Shown here: one piece after another, positions 12,636 through 25,711 of the stretch | Layout: each line of letters opens with the position of its first letter | Position numbering within the stretch: position 1 is the first letter of the stretch | Origin: Nyssa sinensis | Lineage: Eukaryota > Streptophyta > Magnoliopsida > Cornales > Nyssaceae | Assembly (NCBI GenBank): GCA_008638375.1 | Contig: CM018035.1 | Span: forward strand, 21,682,307-21,746,306 | DNA length: 64,000 nucleotides | Reading direction: 5' to 3' | Position numbers and translations under genes: made by a program | The notes under the pieces: model-generated | Databases searched by the model: none | What the model was told of the DNA's origin: nothing | The model's input: the letters and a program-made list of their open reading frames with translations, nothing else

Positions 12636-12648
12636 TGCTCTGATACCA
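12636..12648 (-). other. Primer-binding site of copy 1 (tRNA-iMet type)
   Basis: Minus-strand TGGTATCAGAGCA lies 3 bases inside LTR B. TGGTATCAGAGC is the complement of the 3' end of plant initiator methionine tRNA, the usual primer of chromoviruses. It fixes the element's orientation. Confidence 0.93.
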
Positions 12649-12749
12649 CGTTGTCACGCCACGAATTTCCACGAACACAAGGCGCGACTGACAAAACAGA
12701 AATAAAATATAATAAAGGACAACTTAACCAAATTTAACTAGTCATGCAT

Positions 12750-15700
12750 TGTAATACCCCGACCTAAAATGGCACGAATATCGAGGTAGACCAGGTCGGG
12801 TAACACTTTAATCAATTGCACTCAGAACTGTTGAACCCTATATTTTGTGAATTATAAATTATATTGCATTGTCTAAATGGGAACCTTGCCCATGTATGAA
12901 CAGTGCTGGGTCTAGACAAATGACCCGAGACCCAGCCTCGAAATACGTGCATGCATGCATACGTAAACACGTGCAATAAATAAAAATAATAAAGTGCACG
13001 TGTGAAATTGTAGATTAAGAAAACATAAAATTATACATGCATGTATACGAGTATGTAATTTTATGGTATATACATGTGTATATACATGTATGTGTACCTA
13101 ATAGTATATATATATATATATATATATAAGTATACACACATGCATAAAATAATCTTAAAAACAAAAAGAAAAGAGAGAGACAAGTAGGCTGCCAAGGGCA
13201 GCCGTGTGTGTGTGAGTTAGGTGAGGGATATATATGTATGTTATTATAAATATGTATATATATATATATATACACATATATACATAAAGCAACATAACTT
13301 CACCAACCCTAACCTAATAGGTATGGGTGAAGCATGGGCAAAATCAGAAAATGGTACAGAGCAGGTCAGAGAAGGAGAGGAGGAGAGGAAAAGAAGGGAG
13401 GAAGGAATGGGCATGATATAATTATTTATGTAAATATATATATGTATATATATGCACACATAACCTCTGACGTACGGGAGAAAGAGAAATCAAGGAAAAG
13501 AAAGAAGAATAGTGAATGAAGGAGAGGGGGAAACCTAGAGTGGAGACACAAGGGGGAGGAGCACACAACTTCAAGAAATCAGGAATTTGAAGTAAGTGAT
13601 TATTTCTGTTTTAAAATTTTCTAGCATGATTCGATTGATTCTGAATATAGAGTCTAAATGAGCATGGAAAATGATGAAAATGGGAAGAAACCGAGAGCCA
13701 TTTGGGTTAAAAATGAGGGAGAAACCCTCAGTTGCAGGTTGTGGTGTAAAGCATCGGAAGTTGTCATTTTATGTGTGTTTCTTAGTTCAAATAACGTAGA
13801 GGTGTCCTAAATAAATTCTAATGAAGGTCTGTAACAAAGTAGAGTGAAATCGGGGAGTAAATAGCGTGAAATTGAAAAAAATGGGGTTGGCCGGAAACTG
13901 GGCACAGTGGTCAGAAACTGGAAATGGGTGTCGGAGGAGTGACGTTTGGGGAACCAAAATTAGTCTTAAAGTGTTTTGGGAAGTCTTAGAAGTTGTTTGG
14001 TGCAAAAACCGTGAAGATCGGACGTGAAAAATGGTGTAAAACGGCGGCTGGTTCGTTTTTCCGGCGACCGGCTGCCGGCTGGATGAACGGATAGGGTGAC
14101 CGGAATGTCGAAGGGCATTTCGGGTTAAAACAGAAACCGGATCCGGGTCTGGGTCGGGTCGGGACCCGACCGGATCCAACCAATAGTGACATGGCACCGT
14201 TTAATTTAAAGGTTTTAAATTTTTAAAAGTTAGGGCTGACGTCATCATGACGTCAGCATTACCTATGAAACCGGTTTTCTGAGGAAGACCGAACCGGTCG
14301 GTTCAGTTGATAGGTGGACCGGTCTAGGGTTTGAGTAACTGGACCCACTGGTTCACAGTTTTAAAATAAATGATAAAAACCAGAATTCTTGATAATTGCA
14401 ATTTGACCCCAACAGTTATACGGATCTGTACTATGGCCCAACCCTTGGAAAATTATTTCAAAAATACCCCTGGAAAATAATTAAATAATAAAATAATTTA
14501 TTTAAATAATTTATTAAAAAGGTAAAATTACTATTTTACCCCTGGTTCACAAATAAGTCAAACGAAGTCCAAACAAGGCAAATGAATAGTCAAACCCTAT
14601 TATCTCGGACCTTCCGGACTCAATAGTGAGGTCCATTTCACAAGACGAGACTCCAAAAAATAGGACACAAATGCTAAATGACCAAAATACCCCTGTGTCC
14701 AAATAAGTCAAGTCATTTACGTATTTCAACTATCTCGGACCCACTGAATTCAACGGTGAGGTTGAAATTATGAAAAGAAGTCTCGGGAATAAAGCGACCA
14801 TAACATGTCAAAAGACAGTTTTACCCTTTTCAATTCAGGAACCCGATTTAAGATCGGTAAAAGTCTAAACAGACTTTCTTTGGCATTCTGGACTCGATGG
14901 TAGAGTCCATTCTGGTAGAAGAGGAACTTATCAAATAAAGACATAAAATTTGACAAATAGCATCATTTGAATGATGATAAACTAAGATGTGTTTCATAGA
15001 TTTTAGGAACATAGGAGGGCGAGGAAAGCACAGTTTAAATCCTTTAGTTCAAGGACAGTAACAGGTAAGTAATTCTGATGCCTTAATGTGGGTTATTCCC
15101 AGCCAGTCACGTTCATGTTCACATGCTGCAAATTTTGTACTCTATCATTACCTGCCAAACTTAACTTCCTTGATTTGAGGCCAATCGACCTATGAATATT
15201 GTTCATGCTTATGCTTCGGATTTGATTTGCTTGCCTATGTCGCTTTGCGATCTTGACTCATTGATACTTGAGCATAATTGTACCATTATGCACATTGTTC
15301 CATGATGTGTGATACATATATCTTATCGATGCGTATCTTATTGATCCACACAATTCTGTCTCGTTGAACGAGGTTTTGATTATTTCACATGATTGTGCAT
15401 CCTGTGTGGAATTATTGGCCACAATGTTCGGTACGAACTCGGGGGTTGTGCTCAGTCACAACTACCCATCTGTTCTAAGATGCGAAGGAGACCCTTGGGG
15501 TCTGTTATGTCCTTTGGGACTTATGTTAAAGAGAGCTCTTGTGCTTTTCAGTAAGCCCGAGGAACTGAGGCGAATCTGAATATGCACGTTTTGGGGGTAT
15601 GCCGGGCCCTGTTTAGTTGACGCATCTGTTTTGTTAGAACTCGATAATGACATGTTTGATATTGTTGGATGATCATATTTTAAACCCTATGAATGATCAT

Positions 15701-16452
15701 ATTGTTGCAAGCACATCCGAATTTGATTGGCTAACGTTTGTTGTGGCAGCAGACCTTCTTGATAGACTGGATCCCAATTTGGGTAATCTGATTATTGTTT
15801 CCTGTTTCTTATTACGGGATATGCCTTTGGACCCTCGGGTCATTATTGTATGCTTCTTGGTGACTGGCTATGCTTGTATACACTTGTTATTCATTGGTCA
15901 TATGTTGATAAATTCTTGGAACTTCCTTGTGATGTAAACCTAACCCATGTTAAGGCTAGGAAATTACCTACTGGCTTTGTTAGCTCATCCCTCCCCTCTC
16001 ACATTTTTTTCAGGACAGCAAGACGTAGCAGGTCCTTCAAACACTCGGGAGGCTTAGACATCGTCAGCCACGGGTAGTTCTTTTTGGCGAGTTTTGTACT
16101 GAACTATAAAATAAAGGGTCTTAAATTCTCCCATGTTACCACGGTCTTGGAAGTGTTTCTTTTGATGGGTCTGTATTCACTAATACATATATTTTTGTCA
16201 TGTAAGTTAACCATGCTGTTAGACAGCCTTAATGATTACTAAATTATTGTTAAAATTTTATTCAGTAATTCAGATCCTTTGGTTGGGAACCGGCCCACGG
16301 GCCGTAGACCCGATTAAGGACTTACCATTTATTATTTAGTCCAGAGAGTTGCCTCGGGTTGGTCACGTTGTCAGTAAGGAAAAAGTCTGGCAAGGTGGCC
16401 AACTGGCATCACGAACTCCTAATCCGCATAGGGTGGGTTTCGGGTCATGACA
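12750..16452 (+). mobile_element. Solo LTR inserted in LTR B
   Basis: A 3,703-bp solo LTR, TGTAATACCCCGACC...GGGTCATGACA, with target duplication TGCAT at 12745-12749 and 16453-16457. Present are TA/GT-rich stretches at 12960-13460, a GGGTC-rich palindromic zone at 14139-14177, a TGACGTCA-type inverted repeat (14235-14257), repeated blocks containing CGGACTCAA (14585-14910), and the box GGTATGCCGGGCCC (15596-15609). Copy 2 LTRs lack this insertion, so it postdates the tandem. Confidence 0.94.
14235..14257. repeat. 11-bp-arm inverted repeat with two TGACGTCA cores
   Basis: Arms 14235-14245 and 14247-14257 are perfect reverse complements around one central C. Each arm contains the octamer TGACGTCA, the bZIP/CRE-type palindrome. 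It could be a transcription factor site inside the LTR. Confidence 0.8.
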
Positions 16453-17956
16453 TGCATCCATTCTCATAAAATGACATAAAATACGTCCCATAAATACATC
16501 GTTTGCATGGTCATTCGGGCTTAAGCCCTTACATCACAAGATATGCCCCAAGGGCCAAAACATCTCCAAGCACTCTCCTCTACTAAGCATCACAGAGACT
16601 CAAGTAGCTGGGGCATCCTCATCTGTAATATATGTCCCATGAATGGGTCAGCTCAACTGCGGGTATAATGTGATGCTAATGCAAGAAATAAAGCTAAGGC
16701 GTGGCATGTGCAAGTGTACATTCATTTCTATATGCCTCCCTAATCACTCATATGATGTAATGACAATATTCATAACGCATCCAATACAAACACAATACCA
16801 CATTCACAAATTCATTAATACAATGTAATGAAAATATGCGTGACACACCCATGCAACTCTCTGCCACACTCATGTCCCTTCACGGATCATTCCCGTTGGT
16901 TCGGGTACCAAATGCAATGGCCAATTTTGGGTTTTTCACCACACGATCTGCACCCTCATAATCCAAAGCACCACGTGCTCAACTCACTCCATGATCAAAG
17001 ACGCATCATATGCCAATATACTGATGCAATCTCAATGAAACAAGGTTTAAATAATATAGCATGCTCAAGACAAAAAATGCATATATCACCAACTAGTTCC
17101 ATATGCATACATATTTCATATAACCAATTTAAACACATAGCATGATTCACATTCTCCACTTCACTAAATTCTTAAAGAATGCAAGTAACACATAAGCATG
17201 TGAACAACCAACTCCAAGTTATCAAGTAAACACTTTCCAAATAAACACATTAGACATTTCAGTCATTCACAAGATACTCCTAACTTAACTTCATTTCTAA
17301 CATTAGCAAAACACTATACCTGTCGGGTTGGTCTCAACCCTAATAAACCGTGCTCATAGTGTAGTGGCTAGCAGTGAGAATGTAGAAGGATCAGACTGCC
17401 TTCTCTTTGCCTCTCCATGTTCCTAAAATCACAAAATGCAGCTTAGTTGGTTTGCTACACTACTAATGTTATTCATCAAATTATATGTCTTTATTTTATT
17501 AATTTCTATTTTGATAAATTAAATTCTATCATTGAGTCCGGAACGTCGAAGAAAATAGGTTTGGGCTTTCGCGGATTTTAATTTGGACGTTCGGGTTAAA
17601 AAGGGCAAAATAGTCATTTTGCACTTTCACAGTTTCCCATTTTTTGAGTCCTCTCATCATAAATCAGACTCCACAGTTGAGTCCAAAATGTTTGAGATAA
17701 TAATTTTTCACTATTTTTTTATTTTAATCGGGGTTCGTTTGATTATGTTTTGACTCAAGGGCATTTCGGTAATTTTTAGGGGTTCCACGGGTCTCTTATT
17801 TTTTGGGACCTCGTTTCACATCACGGACCCCATCGTTGGCCTTAGGAGGTCCAAGATAGTAAGAAAACATATATGGCTTGGCTTAATTAGACTCCGGGCC
17901 ATTTTAGAGTATTTAATTAAATTAAGTATAATATATATATATTAATTGTAAAATAG

Positions 17957-18036
17957 GACGGGCGCGTATAGGGTGGCACAGCGGACGCGAGCCACCTCCC
18001 CTCCAAAGGCATCCAGGGTTCGAATCCCCTACCCAG
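17957..18036 (+). other. tRNA-like module in LTR B
   Basis: A-box-like TGGCACAGCGG at 17974-17984 and perfect B-box GGTTCGAATCC at 18017-18027, in the same position and orientation as in LTR A. Confidence 0.6.
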
Positions 18037-19074
18037 CGCGCTTCTGTGTAATCCGTCTCCCACCACCCCACCTTTTTTTTTTTTAATGACTCGGCCCACC
18101 CCCTTTATGCCCAACCACCCATAAGTAAAACTGGCCCAAATTCTTTAAAAAGAGCAAATGGCCCAACACTTTTACGATCAAACCAAGCCCAATTCATTAA
18201 GTAAAAACAGGCCCAGACCACTCCGCCCTTACGTCCAACTTTCCGATCAACCCGCCGGCCGTCTTCCCCGTCCACGGTCGCCGGAACCACGACCAACCTC
18301 TCATTTTTCTCAGGGTTTTAACGTTCATTTTTTCATGATTTTTACACCAAACCCTTCCTAGGACTTTAAGGGACAATTTAGGACTAGTTTTGGCTCAAAC
18401 CCCCACTGTCTCCCGACGACCATATGAATTTTTCGGCCATGCAAACCCAGGTTCCGGCCAACTAGTGTTCTCCATTTTTTGTGGTCATTTCTCCACTGTT
18501 TTCATCCCAGTTGGTATCTATTCATTTTCTCTATCTCCTACGATTAAATCTAGGACATTTTAGGGTAAGTTTTATGTATAAAATCATGGAAACCCACTCT
18601 CTCTCTCTAACCTGTAACTGAGAATTTCTCTCTCCCTCCTTCACTATTTCACTCGATTTTTCTTGCATTAGTTCACATTTTCTATGCTATGTGAGGTCCT
18701 ATAATTTAAATAAGCTCACATGCTTTAAAATCTTAAAAGACCAAAGTTGAGTAGCTTACCAACTTGCTATGTTTTCCTCCTGTTGCAAGTTCCTTCCCCT
18801 CTCTCTCGGTCCAGGCTTGTTTCAGATCCTTTCAGTGCTTCAAGACTCCCTTAATTAGCTTCTCTTTCTCTTTCTATCCTTCACTCTCTTTGAATTCACT
18901 TCTCTCTATCTAAACGGTCACACCCACTTGTACACAAAGAGCACACACACTTTCTCACGTAAACCCTGCAATAGCCTCACTGTCCCTGACCCTTCTTCTA
19001 TTTCAAGCCACCCTACTTTCTCACAAGGCAGCTATCCATTAAATGCAAAGTTGACCTTGTGTTGATATATAATC

Positions 19075-19105
<31 letters not shown>

Positions 19106-19356
19106 TTATACCACCTATGCACACTTCCACACACACACACAGTTGTACACACTACAGCCATATATATATACACATATATATATACCTATTTAAATGTATT
19201 AAACATAAGCATATGCATTCATGCATACATAACATGCACATAGCATACACACCATGCATAACAAATAATAATAATAATGATAATAATAATAATTGTAATA
19301 ATAAATAATAAAAAAATTTCCATTCCAAAAAAAAAAAAAAAAATTGAGTCTTTACA

Positions 19357-19369
19357 TCCTTCCCTCCTT
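19357..19369 (-). other. Polypurine tract of copy 2
   Basis: TCCTTCCCTCCTT adjoins LTR B, identical to the tract next to LTR A. Confidence 0.85.
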
Positions 19370-19423
19370 AAAAAAAATTTTGTCCCGAAATTTAAAACAA
19401 AATACAATAAAAATAAAAATACA

Positions 19424-21093
19424 TCACTGAACGAACAACTCGGGGTACCTAGCTCGGACCTCGGCCTCATGCTCCCAAGTGGCTTCCTCGACCCCGTGAT
19501 GGTTCCAACGAACCTTGACCAAAGGAATGGTCTTGCCTCGCAAAACCTGTTCCCTCGAGTCCAATATCTCAACTGGTCTCTGCTCATAGGAAGCGTCGCC
19601 CTCCAGCTGAAGATCTACCCAATCAAGTACATGTGAGGGGTCAGGCTCGTACTTCCTCAACATCGACACATGGAAGACATCATGAACCCCAGTTAGCTGT
19701 GGTGGCCGTGCTAACTTATAGGCCACTTCACCCACCTTTCCAAGAATCTCAAATGGGCCTATAAACTATGGCGACAGCTTCTCACTGCGCCCAAACCTCC
19801 TCAATCCTCGCCGAGGAGCTACCTTGAGGAACACATGTCCCCCAACCTCAAATGACAATGGCCGCCGCCTCCTATCTGCATAACTCTTCTAGAGACTCTG
19901 GGCGGTCAATAGGCGCTGTCTGATCACCTGTATCTTGTCCGTGGTCTCACGGACTATGTCGAGCCCCAAAACAGCTGTCTCTCCCACCTCAGTCCAACAC
20001 ACCGGTGAGTGGCACGGCCTACCGTACAATGCCTCGAATGGTGCCATCTCGATACTAGACTGATAGTTGTTGTTGTAGGCAAACTCGACTAATGCAAGGT
20101 GATCCTCCTAGCTACCCCTGAAGTCCATGACACAGGCCCTAAGCATGTCCTCTTAGATCTGAATAGTACGCTCTGACTGGCCATCCGTCTGAGGGTGAAA
20201 GGTAGTACTAAACTGTAGCTGAGTCCCTAAGGCTGTCTGTAGGCTCTGCCAAAATCGTGCAGGAAACGGGGATCTCTGTCTGACACAATAGATACGAGAA
20301 CCCCATGGAGTCGCACTATCTCTCGGATATACAGTCTACTAAGGACATCTGATGAGTCGGTCGCTCTAATCGGCAAGAAATGGGCAAACTTCGTCAACCG
20401 GTCCATAACAACCCAAACTGCATCATGACCCCTAGGCGACCTCGGAAGACCCATCACAAAATCCATGGTAACGTGCTCCCACTTCCACTCGGCTACCGGT
20501 GATGGCTGTAACAAACCTCCAAGTCTCTGGTGCTCAGCCTTCACCTGCTAGCACGTGAGACATCTAAACACAAACTGTGCTACATCTGCCTTCATCCCAG
20601 TCCACCAATACTGGCGGCGTAGATCGTGATACATCTTAGTGCCCTCTAGGTGCACTGCTAGGCGTGAGTGATGGAAATCTTTAAGGATGTTGGTCCTAAG
20701 AGACTCGAGAACAAAGACTCTACCCCTGTATCTCAAGCCAAGGTCAGAATGGACTGTCCACCCCTCAAATCCCTCAGGGCTAACAACCCATGCTCTAATC
20801 TGCTAGGCCTCAGTGTCCTGCAGTTGTGCCTCTATAACTTTACTCAACAATGTAGGCTGTGCACGTAGACTGAACAGCGTGGCATGTCCCTCAGACTTGG
20901 TAAGGTCCAAGTCAAACTCACCAATAGCTCCCATCATCTCCCACTCTCTAATGGCTATGCTGGCTATGGTGCTCCTCGGTCTCCGACTGAGTGCATCAAC
21001 TACGACGTTGGCCTTCCCAGAATGGTACTAAAGGTCAAAGTCGTAGTCCTCTAGATACTCCATCCATCTCCTCTGTCGGAGGTTCAGGTCCTT
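19424..21093 (-). pseudogene. Tekay copy 2: integrase with chromodomain
   Basis: Homologous to 4430-6103 but more broken. The chromodomain segment (19424-19735) is open. The core segment (20227-20544) contains TMDFVMGLP and SDRDPRF, then shifts frame (RFLHDFG in place of RFTAQFW). The zinc-binding segment (20548-20736) keeps the final cysteine (RCLTC) that copy 1 has lost, but a stop follows at once. Further stops lie near 19768, 19890, 20110 and 20153. The stop at 21094-21096 is shared with copy 1. Confidence 0.9.
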
Positions 21094-21162
21094 CTATGTG
21101 AAAATATATCTGAGGCTCTTGTGATCTGAAAACACCTCGAACCTCACTCCATATAAATAGTG

Positions 21163-22229
21163 TCACCAACTCTTGAGTGCAAAGATGATAGCAGCTAACT
21201 CCAAATCATGGGTGGGGTAGTTCTTCTCATGACTCTTCAATTGGCGAGAACCATAAGCTACTACCCTGCCTTCCTGCATCAGCACACAACCCAATCCGTC
21301 TCGGGAAGCATTACAATACACAGTATAGCCCAGACCTCCCTCAGGGATAATCAGGACAGGCGCTGAAGTCAGTCTCCTCTTCAGCTCCTGAAATGACTGC
21401 TCACAGTCGTTTGTCCACTGAAACCTAATGCCCTTGGGTGTCAGACGGGTCATCGGCATGGCAAGGCAGGAAAATCCCTCCACGAACCGACGGTAGTATC
21501 CTGCTAACCCCAAAAAACTTCGTATCCCAAACACACTCTTCGGCCCCTCCCAGCTTATAACAGAGTCAATCTTAGAAGGGTCAACAGATACTCCACTCCC
21601 AGACACAACATGGCCCAAAAACTGTACCTCCTAAAGCCAGAACTCAAACTTCGAGAACTTAGCAAATAGACGGTGCTCTCTCAAAATCTGCAACATAGTC
21701 CGTAGGTGAAAGGCATGCTCATCCTCGGAAGGTGAGTAAATCAAAATATCATCCACAAACACCACTACGAACTGATCTATATACTAGCCAAAAACACAGT
21801 GCATCAAGTCCATGAATGCCGCTGGGGCATTCGTCACACCAAATGGCATCACCACAAAATCATAATGGCCATAGCGAGTGCGGAAAGCTATCTTCGCTAT
21901 GTCCTCCTCTCGTACCCTCAACTGGTGATACCCCGATCGAAGATCAATCTTTGAGAAGCATCTCGAACCTCTCAACTGATCAAATAAGTCATCGATCTTG
22001 GGTAACGGGTACTTGTTCTTAATAGTCACCCGGTTTAGCCTCCGATAGTCCACACATAACCGCAATGTCCCATCCTTCTTCTTCGTAAACAGTGCTGAAG
22101 CACCCCACGGAGAAGTGCTAGGATGGATAAACCTCTTACTCTATAGGTCAGTCAACTGCTCCTTCAGCTCTCTCAACTCAGCTGGAGCCATGCGGTAAGG
22201 TGGGATAGAAATGGGTACAGTACCGGGGA
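21163..22229 (-). pseudogene. Tekay copy 2: RNase H and reverse transcriptase
   Basis: Open segments 21163-21618 (connection and RNase H) and 21784-22065 (palm: [29 protein letters not shown]), with the FVDD active-site segment between them after a stop near 21784. Another stop (WL-stop-EV) lies near 21632, and one (L-stop-SK) near 22142. The terminal TGA at 21163-21165 is at the same codon as in copy 1. The protease-RT linker (APAELRELKEQ) lacks the frameshift present in copy 1, so that damage arose after duplication. Confidence 0.9.
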
Positions 22230-25200
22230 TGACACGACCCGAGACCCACCCTCTGCGGATCCCGGATCGTGCACCCGATCCGACATTGCTGCCGAACCAA
22301 GGGTTCTCAACTTGCTATTACTAACATGCATTAACTAATTTGCAGAAGTCTTAAGAAATATTTACATAAAGGTTGCATGTCATAGATACGTTGTTCTCAA
22401 AAGTGCGGAATACAAAATTTCTTAATATAACTGGTCTTCCCCAAGACGTGGATACATGGGAGTACTATAAGACTGTCTGTACTGTGTATTACACCTGTAC
22501 TTGTAAAGGTATGTCCACTGATATCTAGCTGGCCACTACTGCTACTGCTACTGCTACTGTCCTTCTACTGCTTCCTTTCTTGAAAAAATGTTAGGGAATG
22601 GGGTGAGCTAACTAAAGCTCAGTAAGTAATTCTCCTTTGCTCTATCATGTGTACAAGAGTATGAAAAGGCATTATCCACAAGAACTAGGATAAATGCAGA
22701 TGTACTAGCCAGTCATATATAAAGATGTCATCAATGAATGCTAACAATCAAACTCATCAAGGAATCATCAAATGATAGAGAGCTCAGTAACAAGGTAAAG
22801 GAAACTTGTCTGATAATATAATCACATGCACTGAATAATGTTACTGAATAAAAGCTCAGAATAACACTGGAAAATCTTATGATCAAACATAGTGAGGTAA
22901 TAGGCTCAAGCTATGAATGTCAACAATATCAACAATAAGATAATGATATCAATAAACTGGAGATGCTCTGGTACTAGTGGGGCCCGGATACCCCTATGGC
23001 TCACATTCGGTGCCCTAGGCCTCGCCGAATGATCTTGCCCTGAGCTCGTATTCAGTGCCATAGGCCTCGCTGAATACTACCGCTCTGAACACGTATCCGG
23101 TGCTCGAAGGCCTCGCCGGATACGGCTCTGTGCACTGTATAATAAATAAAATAATAAATCCCTAGAATCTGGACCCGAAGGTCATAACTAGCATCAAGTG
23201 GAAATGTGACTGATCACAAATCCGGCTCTTTAAGGATATATCAAGATCATACAATTTCTGGGTAAGTGAAATGAATTCACATCTGAATCAAGTACAATTA
23301 TCTGGCCTTCCCGGCCCTAGGTACAAGTGTACAATAAGAACACAATGCTCAAATGTATAATCATGATCAAGATATATATATGAAAATCATCAAATACTTC
23401 CCACATGATAGAACAATATCGATGTGGCTCAATAACATTGATAGCTGTGTAAAGAGTACAATAGGCAATGTATATACAAGGAAATATGACTTGGCTCGGA
23501 ATGTAACACATACAGAGATCAGAGATTACTTACAGTTTACTGTTCCTTAGAACTCAAGCTATTTCTTCCCCTTTATCTTTTGATATTCCTGTCATTGGAA
23601 AATATGCTCAGTCTATAATCGTAACCGATCTAGGCTATGTATTAAAATATTCCTATCATAGCTATCGGTATTTTATTTCCTAGTTTAGTCATCGTATCCC
23701 GAACGTCGATTAAATGTGGTTTAGGCTTTTATGGATTTTAAATCGGACGTCTGGATTGTAAAGGGCAGAATTGTCATTTTGCACTTTACGTGTCTTTTAA
23801 TCTCGGGACCTCTTTTCATAATTTTGACACCGCCATTAGGTTCGGAAGGCTCGAGATAATAAAAATTGACTATTCTTTTATTTTAAACGGAGTCCGTTGG
23901 ACTACTTTCTGAATTAGGGGCATTTTAGTAAATTCTCCTTTATTGCCCGGGTCAATTCACAATTAACCATAAATTCTAGGCATATTTTCTAATGTCACAA
24001 AGTTCTATTTTTTATTGAAATTAACTAATCAAAAATTAAAGTCTCACCTTTGACGGGTTACCATCAAGTGTCACCGACCAACCATCCCTCGCAATACACC
24101 AGGACCTATGACTTCTCCTTTTGAATCCTATAAACAGTTTTGAATCCCATAAACAGTCATCATACCGTCCATTGTTCTTGACTCAATGTGTCTCTGCCGC
24201 TACAGGCATGCATATATGCATGCCGATCTGCTGCACTCCCTGTATGGCAACTCATCAGATCCTTCAATTCATTCTCAATTCTACCACTTCGTCTATCTGC
24301 AACATGCAGCTTTATTTAACATCAAATTAGTCCTAATTTCCATCACAGCAAAACTTCCCTATCAACTGCCAATTTTTCAACTATCAATCAAAACTCTCAA
24401 GGCATTTTTAAATGTTTAGAACTGCAGCTCCAAAAACGACTGTACAAGTTCTCAATTTATCCAGCTACTGCCGTGGCAACTGAATGGCCATGTCAGCCAC
24501 TGCCCCTATTTCTGCTTCTGTCATGCAACTGCTGCACCGCCGTGCCCAAACCGGACTGCCTCACTTGCTGCCCATCTTACCACAGCAGCGAATCAGGTTT
24601 TCCAACAGTAGCGGCATCACCTCCTAGCCACTGCAGTCATGCTACAGCCATCTCTTCACCGCTCCGATCCACTAAAAGAACCACATCAGTTCCTCCAATC
24701 TCAACGTCTGTCCCAAATTCCTCCACTGCTACACTTACTCCTCACTGCCGCTATGAATCCATGCGCGACTGTCCCTGATTTCCCTCAACTTAGTGACCAC
24801 GGAACTCATGGTATCTTGTTGAATCACAACTTTAATTTCACCTTCACTAAATTGGAATGGTTCCTGTATAAACATCAATATATTGGAGAAACCTCACACA
24901 AGCACACTACACCTGTTACAATTCTACCAACACCTGTTCGTGGTTATATATATATATATATATGGTAGCATATCAGTTACGCCCCCTGTTTTAACTCCTA
25001 GCCGCTGGTTTTTGATGCTTAACTTTGTTTACTCAATGGAGGACACCACGCCTGATTATACATATATTACATAATTTCTTGCATGTGATTTGCTGTACAG
25101 CACCATCCCTTTCACATTTATATATATATATATTTTCTGTATTGCTGTCATGCCCTCAATCCATGCACCGTCTTCTGTTCAGCAGTTCTTGACGTCCTCA

Positions 25201-25706
25201 CATGCACACACATGAATTCATACATTTTATATTCTTTTGCCATTTGTTTCTATTGCACTGCATTGCATGCAACCTTGTTGCTGCTGTACAACGCCCACGT
25301 ATGTATATACATACATCTCAATCCTCCTTGCTGCTACACGTTGCCGACTTCCCTTTTTCAAACCATGTGCTCACATGGTTTTGTTTGCACACACACGGCA
25401 CATATATATATATATATATATTGATATATGTATTTTTACATTCTTTTATTTTTATTATTTTATATTTTCTTTTACTTTAATACCATTCTATTTATTTTTT
25501 CCGTCTCGTTTCAGGATCTAATTGTATTGGCCATTTTAAATTTTATTCATGTCCGATGATTATTATTTTAATATATCAGGGATTCTGATATTTCGATTTA
25601 AATTTGAAACTGAGCCGCATAAAATTTGACTTAGAACTAAATCTAACTTGGGTCGGGTATTGCTTACCTTGGGTCAGAATCGCCTTGCTCGGGTCGGGGT
25701 ATTACA
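22230..25706 (-). mobile_element. Solo LTR inserted between protease and RT of copy 2
   Basis: A 3,477-bp solo LTR, on plus TGACACGACCCGAGACCC...GGGGTATTACA, with target duplication GGGGA at 22225-22229 and 25707-25711. The empty site is seen intact in copy 1 near 7230. Contents: CTACTG repeats near 22540-22575, a reverse copy of the GGTATNCCGGGCCC box (22980-22992), three co-varying hairpins (23004-23124), and TA/CA microsatellites (24945-25420). No internal region. Short open frames at 24473-24778 and 25202-25521 have no recognisable domain. Confidence 0.94.
23004..23124. repeat. Three consecutive co-varying hairpins
   Basis: Hairpin 1 arms are 23004-23010/23025-23031 (CATTCGG/CCGAATG), hairpin 2 arms 23048-23055/23070-23077 (GTATTCAG/CTGAATAC), hairpin 3 arms 23092-23100/23116-23124 (CGTATCCGG/CCGGATACG). 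Each encloses TG...AGGCCTCG, which allows a T-G pair and a G-C pair to extend the stem. Stem bases differ between units, but pairing is kept. Confidence 0.82.
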
Positions 25707-25711
25707 GGGGA

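Larger units (their letters stand above)
12652..19356 (-). repeat. LTR B, shared middle LTR, split by a solo LTR
   Basis: Parts 12652-12749 and 16453-19356, about 3.0 kb without the insertion. It serves at once as the 5' LTR of copy 1 (primer site at 12636) and as the 3' LTR of copy 2 (polypurine tract at 19357). No target duplication flanks it, as expected for a recombination product. It begins TGTCACGCCACGAATTTCC and ends GAGTCTTTACA. Confidence 0.93.

Noticed and set aside
12960..13520. Overlapping Tyr/Ile-rich and Arg/Glu-rich small frames in the 12750 LTR
   Set aside because: These are translations of TA/GT and GA microsatellites.
24473..24968. Open frames of about 100 aa, Cys/Ser/Pro-rich, inside the 22230 solo LTR
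   Set aside because: They lie wholly within an LTR, overlap each other in different frames, have no domain, and lack context for a gene.
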